From Orientallactaga sibirica (taxonomy: Eukaryota > Chordata > Mammalia > Rodentia > Dipodidae), in the NCBI GenBank assembly GCA_036365145.1, contig JAEOAD010000018.1:8512001-8576000 (forward strand): 64,000 nt of DNA, given 5' to 3'. Both the position numbers and the translations under genes were made by a program. Numbering within the stretch: the stretch's first letter is position 1; the number at the start of each line of letters is the position of its first letter. Below, piece by piece: positions 10,547 through 21,489 of this stretch. The notes beneath the pieces are model-generated. The model did no database searches. It saw only the letters and a list, made by a program, of their open reading frames with translations, and was not told the DNA's origin.

Positions 10547-10643
10547 GGAATTCTGTGAGTGTGTGGCCATCCTAGGACTACAGAGTGAGTTCCAGGTCAT
10601 TGTGGGCTAGAGTGAGACCATATCTTGCAAAAATAAAAATTTA
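10547..10643 (+). mobile_element. B1 SINE, 3' part
   Basis: Continuation of the B1 begun at 934: gtgagttccaggtcattgtg, gctagagtgagaccatatct, then an A-rich tail (about 10,627-10,643). Joined to 934-995 it makes one B1 of normal length, minus one copy of the 5-base duplication. Confidence 0.9.
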
Positions 10644-10648
10644 AAGAC

Positions 10649-11005
10649 TGTGGTAGTTTGAATAGATGGACCCCAATATATTCAGTTTTTTACTAGTTTG
10701 TAGTTTGGATCTGCAGCCACCTGGCTGGAGGAGGTGGGTCTTTGGGTCCAGCCCTAAGATGTGGTAGTGGATTTGAGATTCCAATCTATAGATATAAAAA
10801 GTACCTGAGTGCCACCTGGAGTTCCTGAAGTGTTCTGTGTGGCTTTTGGCTTCTTTCTTTGTGATTGGACCTTTGAAAGTAGAGCCAGCTTCTTCTGCCA
10901 TTATGGAACTTCCTCTGGGTATGTAAGCTTCAATAAATATCCCTTCCTCTATAACTGTGCCTAGTTTGGAAGTTCATCTCAGTGAACTTGAAGCTGTCTG
11001 CAACA
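10649..11005 (+). repeat. 5' LTR of MaLR-like element
   Basis: It begins TGTGGTAGTTTGAATAGATGG and ends CTGTCTGCAACA. It carries AATAAA at about 10,932 and a weak TATA-like ATATAAAAAG near 10,793. Same family as 4882-5292, 19,058-19,421 and 56,162-56,549. Confidence 0.92.
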
Positions 11006-11010
11006 GAAAT

Positions 11011-11028
11011 TGGTACCAAGGAGTGGGC
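11011..11028 (+). other. Primer binding site, tRNA-Leu-like
   Basis: After a 5-base spacer (GAAAT) comes TGGTACCAAGGAGTGGGC. It resembles the leucine-tRNA type site used by ERV-L and MaLR elements (TGGTACCAGGAGTGGG) with one extra or changed base. The nested ERV-L has a closely similar site at 17,980-17,997. Confidence 0.7.
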
Positions 11029-11652
11029 TGAGATGAATCTGACCATGTTGGATTTTGGTCTTTAGGAACTTTTGTCTTGGGGAAATGCCTTACAACTGTA
11101 GATGCCTTCTGGAGTGGTAAGCCAAGTTTTATGGACCATTCTGATGAGAGTTTGAGAATGCTAAGTGGAGCAAGAATTGTTTTTGGAGGCTATGCTTATG
11201 AACTTTGAGGCTTGACTTATGAAGTTTCTAAGGGTAAGGAAAGACTGCAGAGGACTTTGTTGGAACTGGGCTACTGGCATAAGGGATGACTGTGTTCTGC
11301 AGCCCAGGCCCAAAGAGTTTGATCAAGGTTAAATTTGTAATGGATTGATGTGCTTGTATAATAATATAGGACTGAGAGATTTAAGATTTTAAGTTGGAAA
11401 ATCTCAAGCAAGTTAAAATTACAGGCACTGAGACAGGTTTTAGGTTACTGAAGATGCTCTTGTCAACACATTAGCAATCTTAAGGAAGATGGCCCAACTG
11501 CTTTACATTAAATTAATGGAGAGGATGCCTAAAGAAAGACTATGATAAAAATGCAAACTGTCCTGGGAAAGAGTTGAGTGGAGAATGAATCTGCTTTTCA
11601 AGGTTATGATTTATTTCATCCTTGAATTAAGAATATGGCTATGTCCTGCACA
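11029..11652 (+). other. MaLR-like internal sequence, 5' part
   Basis: Non-coding internal region, rich in AG and TG, with no retroviral domain. It ends at CCTGG (11,653-11,657), the first copy of the duplication made by the ERV-L insertion. Confidence 0.75.
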
Positions 11653-11657
11653 CCTGG

Positions 11658-12166
11658 TGCATTAGTCAGTGTTCTCTAGAGGAACAGAACCAATAGAATG
11701 AATTGTATTATAAGGGAATGTATTGGCATTAGCTTACTGCAGTCCAACAATAGCAGGTTGCAGGCCTGAGAGTCAAGGAACCCAGTAGCTGCTCGGTCCA
11801 TGAGGATGGATGCCTCACCAGTCCCAACCTGGCACTGAAGGCCTGGAGGCATCCTGGAGAGATGCTGCTCTTCAGTCCACCCTGGTCTTCAGTCCACGTT
11901 GGAAAGCAGCAAGTGCCAAGCACCAAGCAGCAAACAGCAAGCAGCACCAAAAGCCAGCAGGGAGGAAAGAGATTTTTCCTTCCCAGAACTACCTTAGATA
12001 AAGCCCCCCCCCCTCTGAGGGGCCACCCACTCTGGAGGAAGGGCTCACTCTGGGAGAAGGATTACTGCTTTAGTTAATCCTTCCTAGAAGCAACCTCAAA
12101 GACACTTTCTGAGGAATGTCTGTGGATTACTAAACAGATCAAGTTGACACAAACTTAACCATCACA
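11658..12166 (-). repeat. 3' LTR of ERV-L
   Basis: On the minus strand it begins TGTGATGGTTAAGTTTGTG and ends CTAATGCA. It is 509 bases, longer than the 5' LTR mainly through short insertions in an AGCA-rich stretch near 11,925-11,955 and a C run at 12,005-12,014. Its end (tctctagaggaacagaacca on the plus strand) is typical of ERV-L LTRs. Confidence 0.92.
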
Positions 12167-12950
12167 AAGTCCACCCATTGTCAACTTGACACCAAACTAT
12201 ATCTTCTTACATCATACTTAATTTCCAAATGTAGACATTAACAAGGTCATAATAAGTCAAATTGGCCTAAGCTTCAGGTTAAGATAGTGAGCCCTGATAT
12301 AACTATCCCGGGCACAGTTATACAACTGCAGGAGAAGCAATACGCCCTCCAGCTGGCCAAGCCAGAGAAAAGTTCATCAAATGCCAACCAGCCACCACAA
12401 TCTTCCCTCTTTACAATGGACTCCCCAACACAAAGCAAGTTCCTTGAAGAATGCTTAGTCTCTAATATAAGTCAAATATAAATTTAACAGTGGTTAACTA
12501 GCAATATGATCTTAATCAGTATTAATTACCTAATAGCCCCAATATATTTAGCTCCTATTTTAATAGATTTATAACTATCACACATTGTAAATCAATTTCA
12601 AAGGTTCTCACAGAAATAGAGGAAGAACAAAAGCATCTTAATATTGGTGTACATATGTACAAACACTCTTGACAAGGTAAGACAGAAACACTTATGGCAA
12701 TTACAGTCCAGGTTTTTTTTGTAACTGGTCATGTGGTCTTAGCTAGTATTTGTAACTGCCTTCTTCTACTACCCATTCTGTATTTCCTCTACCTTCAGCA
12801 AGCACCTCAGCAGGTCTTGGTTCTTTACCTGAAGGAGTGACCCATACCTTCATTCCTGAAGGACCTGGACCATTTATCACAATGCTTTGATTTGGCTGTT
12901 GCTGTTGTCCATTGACTTAGATAACAGGGCATGGTAACACCAAGAGACAC
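12167..12950 (-). other. ERV-L post-pol region without env
   Basis: About 780 bases between the dUTPase domain and the 3' LTR. I see no envelope-like frame, as expected for this class. The bases next to the LTR (minus strand GGGTGGACTT) are only a weak candidate polypurine tract. Confidence 0.7.
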
Positions 12951-12951
12951 C

Positions 12952-15900
12952 CTAAAGGATCTCCTGCACTCTAGACATACTCTTCCTTACCTCCATTGTG
13001 GAGGAGCAGTCCCCTTGGTAGTCTGCATCAATTACCCCTGCTAACACTGTAACTTCTTTCTCAACCTGTGCACTCAAGGGCATCAGAATCCCAAAATGGC
13101 CAAGGAGAAGTCTTAGCTTCCAGTTCAATGGAATGTTATTTGTGCCTCCTGACAAATGCACTCCCCCCTCTGGAAACAAGACCTTTAGGCCAGCAGAGCA
13201 TAAAGTGCCAGGAACAGGAAGCAAAAATTTGGCTAGTGGGTCACTTGGGGTGAAGGTAAGTGGTACTGTTCCCATTTCTACCCTTTGATTCCTGGACCCA
13301 TGAATCTGGGCTATAGGAGAAACAGCACCATATACAGGATGCTGATTCAGAGCATATACAGCTGGCTGGAGGACACTCCCCCAACCCACCAAGCTATTGC
13401 TACCTAGTTGGTTCAGTAGCTGTTGCTTTACAAGGCCATTCCACTGTTCTATCAAACCAGCTGCTTCAGGGTCGTGGGGCATATGGTAAGACCAGTGAAT
13501 TCATGATCAGGAGCCCACTGCCATACTTCCTTGACTGTGAAGTAAGTTCCTTGGTCAGAAGCTATGCTGTGTGGAATACCATGATGGGAGATAAGGCATT
13601 CTGTAAGCCCATGGATGGTAGTTTTGGCAGAAGCATTATGTGCAGGAAATGCATACCCAGAATAAGTGTCTATTCCAATGAGTACAAAATGCTGGCCTTT
13701 CCATGATGGTAGAGGTTCAATGTAGTCAACTTGCCACCAAGTTGCTGGCTGGTCACTCTGAGGAATGCTACCATATTAGGGGCTCAGAGTTGGTCTCTGC
13801 TGCTGGCAGATTTGGCAGTCAGCAGCAGCTGTAGCCAGGTCAGCCTTAGTTAGTGGAAGTCCATGTTGTTGGGCCCATGCATAGCCTGCATCCCTGCCAC
13901 CATGACCACTTTGTTCATGGGCCCATTGGGCAATGACAGGAGTGGCTGAGAAAAGAGGTTGACCACTATCCACAGAATGGGTCAGCTTATCTACTTGATT
14001 ATTAAAGTCATCCTCTGATGAGGTCACCTTCCAATGAGCATTAACATGGGAAACAAGTATCTTTATATCCTTTTCCCATTCAGAGAGCTCTATTCACATA
14101 CACCTTCCCCAAATGTCCTTCTCACCAATTTTCCAATCATGCTTCTTCCATGTTCCGGACAATCCAGTCAAACTATTGGCCACAGCCCATGAATCAGTGT
14201 AAAATTGCACATCTGTCCATTTTTCCTTCCAAGCAAAATGCACAACCATTTGTACTGCCTGTAGTTCTGCCCATTGTGAAGACTTCCCTTCACCACAGTC
14301 CTTCAGAGTTATCCCAGAAAGGGGCTGTAATGCTGCAGCTGTCCACTTCTGGAAGGTGCATGCATAATGTACTGAACGATCTGTAAAACCATGCCCTAGT
14401 GACCTCCTCATTCAATTGATCATAGGGCACACCCCATGATGCCATAGGTGCATGCTTGAGGACAGAAGGCATTGTTACAGGAGTAGCAACCATAGGCATT
14501 TGGGCAACTTCCTCATATAATTTACTTATACCTTCAGGGCCTGCTTGAGCCTGATCACGGATATACCACTTCCACTTGATGATGGACTTCTGCTGTGCAT
14601 GTCCAATTTTATGGCCTGGTGGGTCAGATAACATCCAGCTCATAATGGGCAGCCTAGGTCACATAGTAACTTGATGGCCCATTGTCAAGTGTTCAGTTTC
14701 TACTAAGGCCCAATAGCAGGCCAAAAGTTGTCTCTCAAAGGGAGAATAATTGTCTGCAGATGATGGCAGGGCCTTGCTCCAGAATCCCAAGGGCCTCTGC
14801 TGTGATTCGCCTATGGGGACCTGTCAAAGGCTCCAAATGGCATCCTTGTCTGCTACTGACACCTCAAATACCATTGGATCTGCTGGATCATATGGCCCAA
14901 GGGGCAGAGCAGCCTGCACAGCAGCCTGGACCTGTTGAAGAGCCTTCTCTTGTTCTGGGCCTCACTGAAAATGAGTAGCTTTCTGAGTCACTTGGGATAT
15001 CAGACAGAGTAACACACCCAAGTGAGGAATGTGTTGTCTCCAAAATCCAAATAGGCCCACTAGACATTGTGCTTCTTTCTTAGTGGTAAGAGGAGCCAGG
15101 TACAACAAATTATCCTTCACCTTAGAAGGAATATCCCTGCATGCCCCACACCACTGAACTCCTAGACATTTCATGGAGGTGGAAGGTCCTTGAATTTTGG
15201 ATGGATTTATTTCCCATCCTCTGATGCACATATGCTGTACCAGCAACTCCAGAGTTGCTGCCACCTCCTGCTCATTGGATCCCATCAGCATAATGTCATT
15301 GATATAATGGACCAATGTGACACCTTGTGAAAGGGACAGGCAATCAAGATCCCTCAATCTAAGCTATGACACAGGGCTGGAGTGTTAATATAACCTTGCG
15401 GTAAAACAGTAAACGTGTACTGCTGACCTTGCCAGCTGAAGGCAAATTGCTTCTGGTAGTCCTATGGACAGGTGTGAAGAAGAAGGCATTCACAAGATCA
15501 ATAGCTGCATACCAGGTACCAGGAGATGTGTTAATCTGCTCAAGTAAAGAAACCACATCTGGTACAGCAGCTGCAATTGGAGTCACCACTTGATTAAGTT
15601 TCCGATAATCCACTGTCATTCTCTAGGAGCTGTCTGTCTTCTGAACAGGCCAAATAGTATAGTTAAAGGTAGACGTGGTGGGAACCACCCCTGCATCATT
15701 CAGGTCATTTATAGTGGTATTAATTTCTTCAGTTCCTCCAGGGATGAAATACTGTTTCTGGTTCACTATTTTCCCTGGTGGAAAGCTCTGATGGCTTCCA
15801 TTTGGCCTTTCCAACCATAATAGCCCTCACTCCACAAGTCAGGGAACCAATGTGGGGATTCTGACAACTCCTAAGTATATCTATCCCAATTATGCATTCT

Positions 15901-16170
15901 GGGACTGGGGAAAATGAGTTCGGGGACCCACTGGACCCACTGTCAGTTTAACATTTGCCAAAACTCCATTGATCACCTGATCTCCATAAGCACCTACTTT
16001 AACTTGAGGGCCACGATGCCATTTGAGGTCTCCTGGAATCAATGTCAATTCAGAGCCAGTGTCCAGTAAGCCCCGAAATGTCTGATTATTTCATTTCCCC
16101 CAGTGTACAGTTACCCTGGCACAAGGCTGCAGGTCCTGCTGAGGAAGGATAGGACTAAGCTTAATATTGA
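12952..16170 (-). pseudogene. pol: ERV-L pol: PR-RT-RH-IN-dUTPase (broken)
   Basis: Minus-strand polymerase region. Protease: D-T-G at 16,055-16,063. Reverse transcriptase: about 15,820 down to 14,970; the catalytic box at 15,295-15,306 reads Y-I-N-D, so the first of the two essential Asp residues is Asn. RNase H: about 14,400-14,100, with E-L-Q-A and Y-T-D-S boxes. Integrase: an H-H-C-C zinc box at about 14,000-13,785, Asp in Q-V-D-Y near 13,725, S-D-Q-G-T near 13,550 and Glu in G-L-I-E-Q-W near 13,450. dUTPase: about 13,215-12,955, with A-G-V-I-D near 13,030, fused downstream of integrase as in ERV-L. Frames change several times between domains. Confidence 0.9.
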
Positions 16171-16399
16171 AACTTTTGAGGATTGTGGGAGGGTCCTTCC
16201 TCAAGGGGACCAGCCACCCCTTCAACCAAGGGGCTAAGGACATGTAAACTGGCCCAAGTCTGGAAACTGTTTAAGAGGCCTTGATTCTCTGTTGCTATAA
16301 TTCAAAGTGGCCTTTCTGTCCTTTGCTCTGGAACTTTTCTGCTTATACAGATCAAGCAGGAACTTGGTAGGCTTTTTAACTATTTCACTTCTGGGAACA

Positions 16400-17800
16400 C
16401 CATGATTAAGCAGCTAGTGCCAAAAGTCTACATGAGTCATACTGTTATGAGCATTGTTTTGCCTATGCTGTTAATTAAGGTAAACATTCTCACTTTGTCT
16501 TTGGTGATTCAGTGCTGATACTTGGCCCTTTTTATTCTGAGATCCAGGTAGACCCATTGCATCTAAGTCACCTAATGCAGCAACTGCAGCTCCCACTGTG
16601 ATATCTTCTTTACATATTATGGCAAATACTGGCAACTTTAAATATGCTGGGACTCCCTTCACAAATCTGTTTCTAATAGTCTTAGTGAAGGGCACATTTT
16701 CTGGATGCTCCCGTTGTGGGGGCAAAGATGAGTTTACATGGCAAAACCACTCCAGCATTCCAAGTTCTCTGAGCCTTTTAATCCCTTCATCAACATTAAG
16801 CCAAGGGATATTGGGCAACTCAAGCTCATTCACAGTAGGCCATCTTTGGATCCATACTTCAGCCAACCAATCAAATCAATTCTTGATACCTCTTCCAACT
16901 TCATGAGCTGTAGTGTTAAATCTAAAATCTCTGTTCAGTGGGCCCATTTCAATAAATTCAGCCTGGTCTAATCTTATATTCCTTCTGCCATCATCCCACA
17001 CCCTTAAAATCCATTCCCACACATATTTCCCATGATTCTGCCTGTACAAGTTAGAAAGCTCCTGGAGTTCATAAGGGGTATACCTCACTTCCTCTTGAGT
17101 CACACTTTATATCTCACCTTTAGGGGCATGCCTAGCCTTACTCCTCATTATAGGCCTAGAGGCAAAGATGGGTGGGCTCTGAGAAGCATCAGTATCTCCT
17201 GCAGTGAGGAACATTTCTGGTTCCTCAGACAAAAAAGGAGTGATTCCCTCAGGCAAGGGTGGAGAGGGCAATACTTCAAGGGGAGGGGGTGGGGATGCAA
17301 CTCCCCTTAAAAGAGGGGAAGCCACATTCTCATGCAAAACAACTTCTTCAGAATGTAAGAGTTCAATGTCCCCAGATTCCTCAGGGTCTTCCCACACATC
17401 CCCATCCCAAGTCATAGGATCCCACTCTTTCCAATCAGTGCCCTCACTTTAACTTCTGATAGCCTGTGAGGCGGGGAATTGAGCTTATGATGCAAGTTAG
17501 CCAATCTTACAATGAGAGCCTGGGTTTGGTTTTCTGAAATTTGAGCCCTGTTCTGGCTAGAGAGGAGACTCTCCTCCAGGGCACCCTTAGAAGCCATCAG
17601 ATCATGTATGTGGGTCTTAATCTTGGAATTTTCCTTACTGAGCTTCTTCGTTTCTCTCAATAGTTTGTCCAGAGATTCTAGAAGTAACCATCCAGAATCA
17701 TCATTTGTCTGACTTTTCCACAAATATTCAAATGTTCTAGATATCGAGTCACTAAATTCCTTTCTAGTCACAAGACATGACTCAGGATCACCAAATACAT
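16400..17800 (-). pseudogene. gag: ERV-L gag (broken)
   Basis: Gag relic upstream of pol on the minus strand. The N-terminal part (about 17,771-17,412) is a predicted coiled coil rich in Leu, Lys, Glu and Ser. A proline/glutamate-rich linker follows (about 17,400-17,110). The capsid-like part lies at about 17,100-16,480 and includes a W-x-R-W-P motif near 16,840. At least two frame breaks separate these segments (near 17,105 and 16,870). No zinc box is evident, in keeping with ERV-L Gag. Confidence 0.75.
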
Positions 17801-17979
17801 CTATCTCATGGAGTTCTTTAAATAGTTCACACCATGGATTATTAGTGCCCTCATTTATTACCAGTTAAAGTGCTCTCCTTATTATCAGTAGAGCCTTTAG
17901 TGGTACTAGAGTTGGAGAACCAACCCCAGAGAGTACCAAGCCCACTAGCAAAATCCACCCTTACAATTCTGTTTCTCTA

Positions 17980-17997
17980 GAACCACTTCTGGTACCA
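17980..17997 (-). other. ERV-L primer binding site, tRNA-Leu-like
   Basis: On the minus strand TGGTACCAGAAGTGGTTC lies five bases (GATTG) downstream of the 5' LTR. This matches the leucine-type primer site of ERV-L elements in its first 15 bases. Confidence 0.8.
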
Positions 17998-18002
17998 CAA
18001 TC

Positions 18003-18487
18003 AGTATTAGTCAGGGTTCTCTAGAGGAACAGAACCAATAGAATGAATTATATTAAAAGGGAATTTATTGGGATTAGCTTACAGCAGTCCAACAATAGCA
18101 GGTTGCAGGCCTGAGAGTCAAGGAACCCAGTAGCTGCCCAGTCCACGAGGCTGGATGCCTCACCAGTCCCAACCTAGCACTGAAAGCCTGGAGGCATCCT
18201 GAGAGATGCTGCTGTTCAGTCCACAGTGGTCTTCAGCCCACTGGAAAGCAGCAAGTGCCAAGCACCAAGCAGCACTGGCAACCAGCGGGGAGGAGAGAAC
18301 TTTTCTTCCCAGAGCTTCCTTAGATAAAGTCCCCCCTCTGAGGAGCCACCCACTCTGGAGGAAGGGCTCACCCTTGGGGAAGGATTCCTCCTTAGTTAAT
18401 CCTTCCTAGAAACAACCTCAGAGACACTTATGAGCAATGTCTGTGGATTACTAAACAGATCAAGTTGACACAAACTTAACCATCACA
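18003..18487 (-). repeat. 5' LTR of ERV-L
   Basis: Minus strand TGTGATGGTTAAGTTTGTG...CTAATACT, 485 bases. The final dinucleotide is CT rather than the CA seen in the 3' copy. An AATAAA signal is present on the minus strand (plus-strand tttatt at about 18,064-18,069). Confidence 0.92.
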
Positions 18488-18492
18488 CCTGG

Positions 18493-19057
18493 TATTAGCT
18501 TTGGAAGCATGCAAAATGCATGGAGTGTGTCAAGAAGTGCAAACACTGTTCCAGGAGCCACTGCTGAGGAGCAGAATGATTCAGGGAATAATGACCCTGA
18601 TAGGTTGGAAGAGCCTTTCAAAGATGGACCTGCTTTGCAGACATTTTGGATATACCAGAGCTGTGCAAGGGCTACCATGGAGGCTGTTAGCTAGGGATGG
18701 AAGTTTTCCCTGGCTACTCAGCTCATCTGGAGCAATAGAACTGGCAAATCCAGAGAATGCTAGTCACTGTAGTTGAACTGCAGAAGTTTGATGTTTACTT
18801 GATGGTGGTTGAGTTTGCATTGTTTTATTCTCTCCTTGTTACATCTTATACCAGCTGAAAATGTTTACTCTGTGCCTTTATATGCTGAAAGTATGTAACT
18901 TGTTTGATTTTACAGGGCTTACAGCTAAGAGACAATCTTAAACCTGGAAGTTTGGAACTATCTTAAATTGATAAAAGACTGTGGGAACCTTTGAAATTGG
19001 ACTGAATACAATTTACAATGTGTGATGGATTTGATCTATTAGGGATCAGGGGCAGAA
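18493..19057 (+). other. MaLR-like internal sequence, 3' part, with PPT
   Basis: The remainder of the outer element's internal region. It ends with AGGGATCAGGGGCAGAA (19,041-19,057), a purine-rich run directly before the 3' LTR and so a good polypurine tract. No coding domain is seen. Confidence 0.75.
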
Positions 19058-19421
19058 TGTGGTAGTTTGACTAGATGGACCCCAATATATTCAGTGTTTT
19101 ATTAGTTTGTAGTTTGGATCTGCAGCCACCTGGCTGGATGAGGTGGATCTTTGGGTATAGCCCTAAGGTGTGATGGTGGATTTGAGATTCCAATCTAAAA
19201 ATATGCAACATGCCTGAGTTCCACCTGGAGTTCCTGAAGTGTTCTGTGTGGCTTTTGGCTTTTAGCTTCTTTCTCTCTGCTTGGATCTGTGAAAGTAGGG
19301 CCAGCTTCTTCTGCCATTATGGAACTTACCCTGGATATATAAGCATCAATAAATATCCCTTCTTCTATAACTGTGCCTGGTCTGGAAGTTCATCTCAGTG
19401 AACCTGAAAATGTCTGCAATG
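19058..19421 (+). repeat. 3' LTR of MaLR-like element
   Basis: It begins TGTGGTAGTTTGACTAGATGG and ends CTGCAATG, where the expected terminal CA has become TG. It is followed by AAGAC, the second copy of the outer duplication. AATAAA lies at about 19,349. Confidence 0.92.
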
Positions 19422-19426
19422 AAGAC

Positions 19427-20555
19427 ATAATTTCAAAGACATAGAGCTTAAGTTAAATATGGAGGCCCAGTGAAAAAATAAAACTTCTTAACATTGTCCA
19501 CTGTTTTAAGAGTTTATCAGCAGAAAGTAAGCCCTTAAAATGCAATTAATGTTAGAAAACTTTGGTTTTGCAGGCAGTAGGGGAATTAAAAATTCTTTAG
19601 TAAGTCCCAGATGATACTGATATAACTCAGGAAGCCTCATCAAAGTTTTGAGACCAGTTTTGTCTAGAGAGTATAAATAATGTCTTGAGCACCTCTTCCT
19701 TGGCTTTATGTTTCATCTTTTGATACATAATTTTGTTCCCTTGGGGATTATAGAGAAGGGATTAAAGATAATAGAATATAAGAAGAGGATGATAAAAAAA
19801 TTAAGAGAAGGCAATGCCAATGAGTAGCTGTGTAAATTTAAATCCTTACAATTTATCTTTACTCTGACACAATCTCTAAAATTATTTTAATTTCCATTTT
19901 AGTGTCTTTTTGTAAAAAAATGCTACTGTTTCCCAAAAACTTAACAATTTCTTGAAAATTGACAATATTTTAGATGCTTCTAAATGGCAATTAAAATATG
20001 CATTAAAAACCTTCAGTTATATTGCATAAGACATAGTTTACCATACACAAAACAAAACACCCAACAATTTAGGAATATTAAATGTTCCTCATTTTCCCCA
20101 AATACTTGCAAGTTGAATTGCTACAATTATTAATCATAAAGCCAACTGGAGCATCAAATTATTTCCCCCCTCAAACATTTCTTGCTTCCTTGCATTTCAG
20201 TTTACCATTTCAGTGTATTTTTCCTCTTGAAAACCAATTATGCTAGATGGTGAGTTTTGTGTTTTAGATCAGATATATGTGCTACTTATGGAAGTAGCTT
20301 CTTCAAATTTTATCCCAAGGTCACTTCCACCTATTGTGTCTTGAATTTAAACTGTAAGTTACTCATGATCATCCATTATGTGTTTTTTCCTGGATGAGCC
20401 AATAAGTTTCCTTCTAAACCAGGAATGAGGTAATTTGTTTTGGGTTTTCCGAGGAGGGAACAAGTGCTTCTTATCTTCTGTATCTTTATGATCAGATATT
20501 CATTAATTTTTGAACTAAATGTTCAAGATTATAATATTAGGAGAGAAAAATAATG
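19427..20555. other. AT-rich DNA, no gene seen
   Basis: AT-rich, single-copy-looking sequence. I see no open frame with protein character, no SINE and no LTR. It may be old non-repeat flanking DNA. Confidence 0.6.
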
Positions 20556-20791
20556 TAAGAGAAGCCTTGTTGGTGGAGGTGTGTCTTTGGGGGTTGGACT
20601 TGAGGTTTATTGATCTAGCCATACTGGGTGGCCATGGACTAGCCCACTGTAGTTGCTACTTGCCTTCTTTTCCATGCTTTCCCAACCATGATGAAACTTC
20701 CCATTGAAAGTGAAAGCCTGACATAAACCATATAAACTGCTTCTGATTGGGTATTTTGTCCCCACAATGAGAAGATAACTGCAACACTTAG
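20556..20791 (+). mobile_element. MaLR-type LTR, 3' part
   Basis: The run gaagccttgttggtggaggt, a mid-LTR motif common in rodent MaLR LTRs, is followed by agataactgcaaca at the end. The 5' end of the LTR is missing. A shorter piece of a similar LTR end occurs at 26,962-27,015. It abuts the truncated ERV-K fragment directly at 20,791/20,792. Confidence 0.7.
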
Positions 20792-20849
20792 ATATTGGAG
20801 GAGTTACAGGGGAAAGGACAGAATGCCAGAATACTCCTATATTCATAAT

Positions 20850-21480
20850 TCAAAAGGGCTCAGGAGAATGGAGATCACTACATGATCTCAGGGCCATCAA
20901 TAAAGCTATGCTTATTTGTGGACTCTGTGAAGGGAAGATGTGATTAAGCTGGAGTTGTTCTATTAATAACTGATTTAAGATTTCAAGTTTCTCCATTGGC
21001 AGAGGCCACTGTTTGACCCAAATTGGCTCATCAGAGAACCATTCTAGGCAGGGAGTTTCATATTTAACAGTGGCCTTTAGGATTGGAGGTGACACTGGTA
21101 AAGGTACCGCTCATAGTCTTCTATCTCAGTGCATTCTCCCTCTATATTACTGGCAATGACTATATCTAGGGCCTCAAGGATGTCTCTCCCCAGCAGGTTA
21201 GTTGTTACATCAGCCACTAGGGGTCTGATGAGACCTGTAGTTCCATCTGGTCCTTCCATTTAAAGGCTTTCTTGGTAATATATGCTTGTGAGAGGCCTCA
21301 TATCCCCATTAATTGGGGCCTGGGGATTAGTTCCCACTGTTGGGGAACTTTAGATCACCTTAGGATTGCCTTATCTTCCCCAGTATCAATTATACATTTG
21401 AAAAATTTTCCTCCCACCTCTAAGGCTAGCCTTATGTGGTCCCCCCCCTCAGGATGCTCGTTACCCATTGTACATTATGG
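20850..21480 (-). pseudogene. pro-pol: ERV-K-like protease and RT start (broken)
   Basis: Protease: a D-T-G-E active-site box at about 21,385 and an L-L-G-R-D box near 21,180-21,195, on the minus strand. The N-terminus of reverse transcriptase follows in an overlapping frame (about 21,090-20,850), with the W-x-S-D-E-P-x-W-V-x-Q-W-P-L pattern of betaretroviral RT near 21,000-21,045. The catalytic part of RT is missing because the element ends at 20,792. A frameshift separates protease and RT, as in betaretroviruses, but stops are also present. Confidence 0.82.
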
Positions 21481-21489
21481 GTTTTCCTC

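Larger units (their letters stand above)
11658..18487 (-). mobile_element. ERV-L (class III) provirus, antisense
   Basis: Full-length minus-strand provirus of 6.8 kb inside the MaLR-like element. The LTRs are at 18,003-18,487 (5') and 11,658-12,166 (3'). It is flanked by the perfect 5-base duplication CCTGG (11,653-11,657 and 18,488-18,492). The gene order on the minus strand is gag, protease, reverse transcriptase, RNase H, integrase, dUTPase. A dUTPase after integrase and the absence of env are the defining traits of ERV-L. The first half of the LTRs differs by roughly 8-9% by hand count. All frames are broken. Confidence 0.93.
10649..19421 (+). mobile_element. MaLR-like non-autonomous LTR element (split)
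   Basis: Two LTRs of about 360 bases (10,649-11,005 and 19,058-19,421) bracket about 1.2 kb of internal sequence (11,006-11,657 and 18,493-19,057) once the nested ERV-L is removed. The outer flanks are a perfect 5-base duplication AAGAC (10,644-10,648 and 19,422-19,426), the length typical of class III elements. The small non-coding internal region is as in MaLR elements, which depend on ERV-L proteins. The LTRs differ at about 10% by hand count, including a 7-base insertion. Confidence 0.88.
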
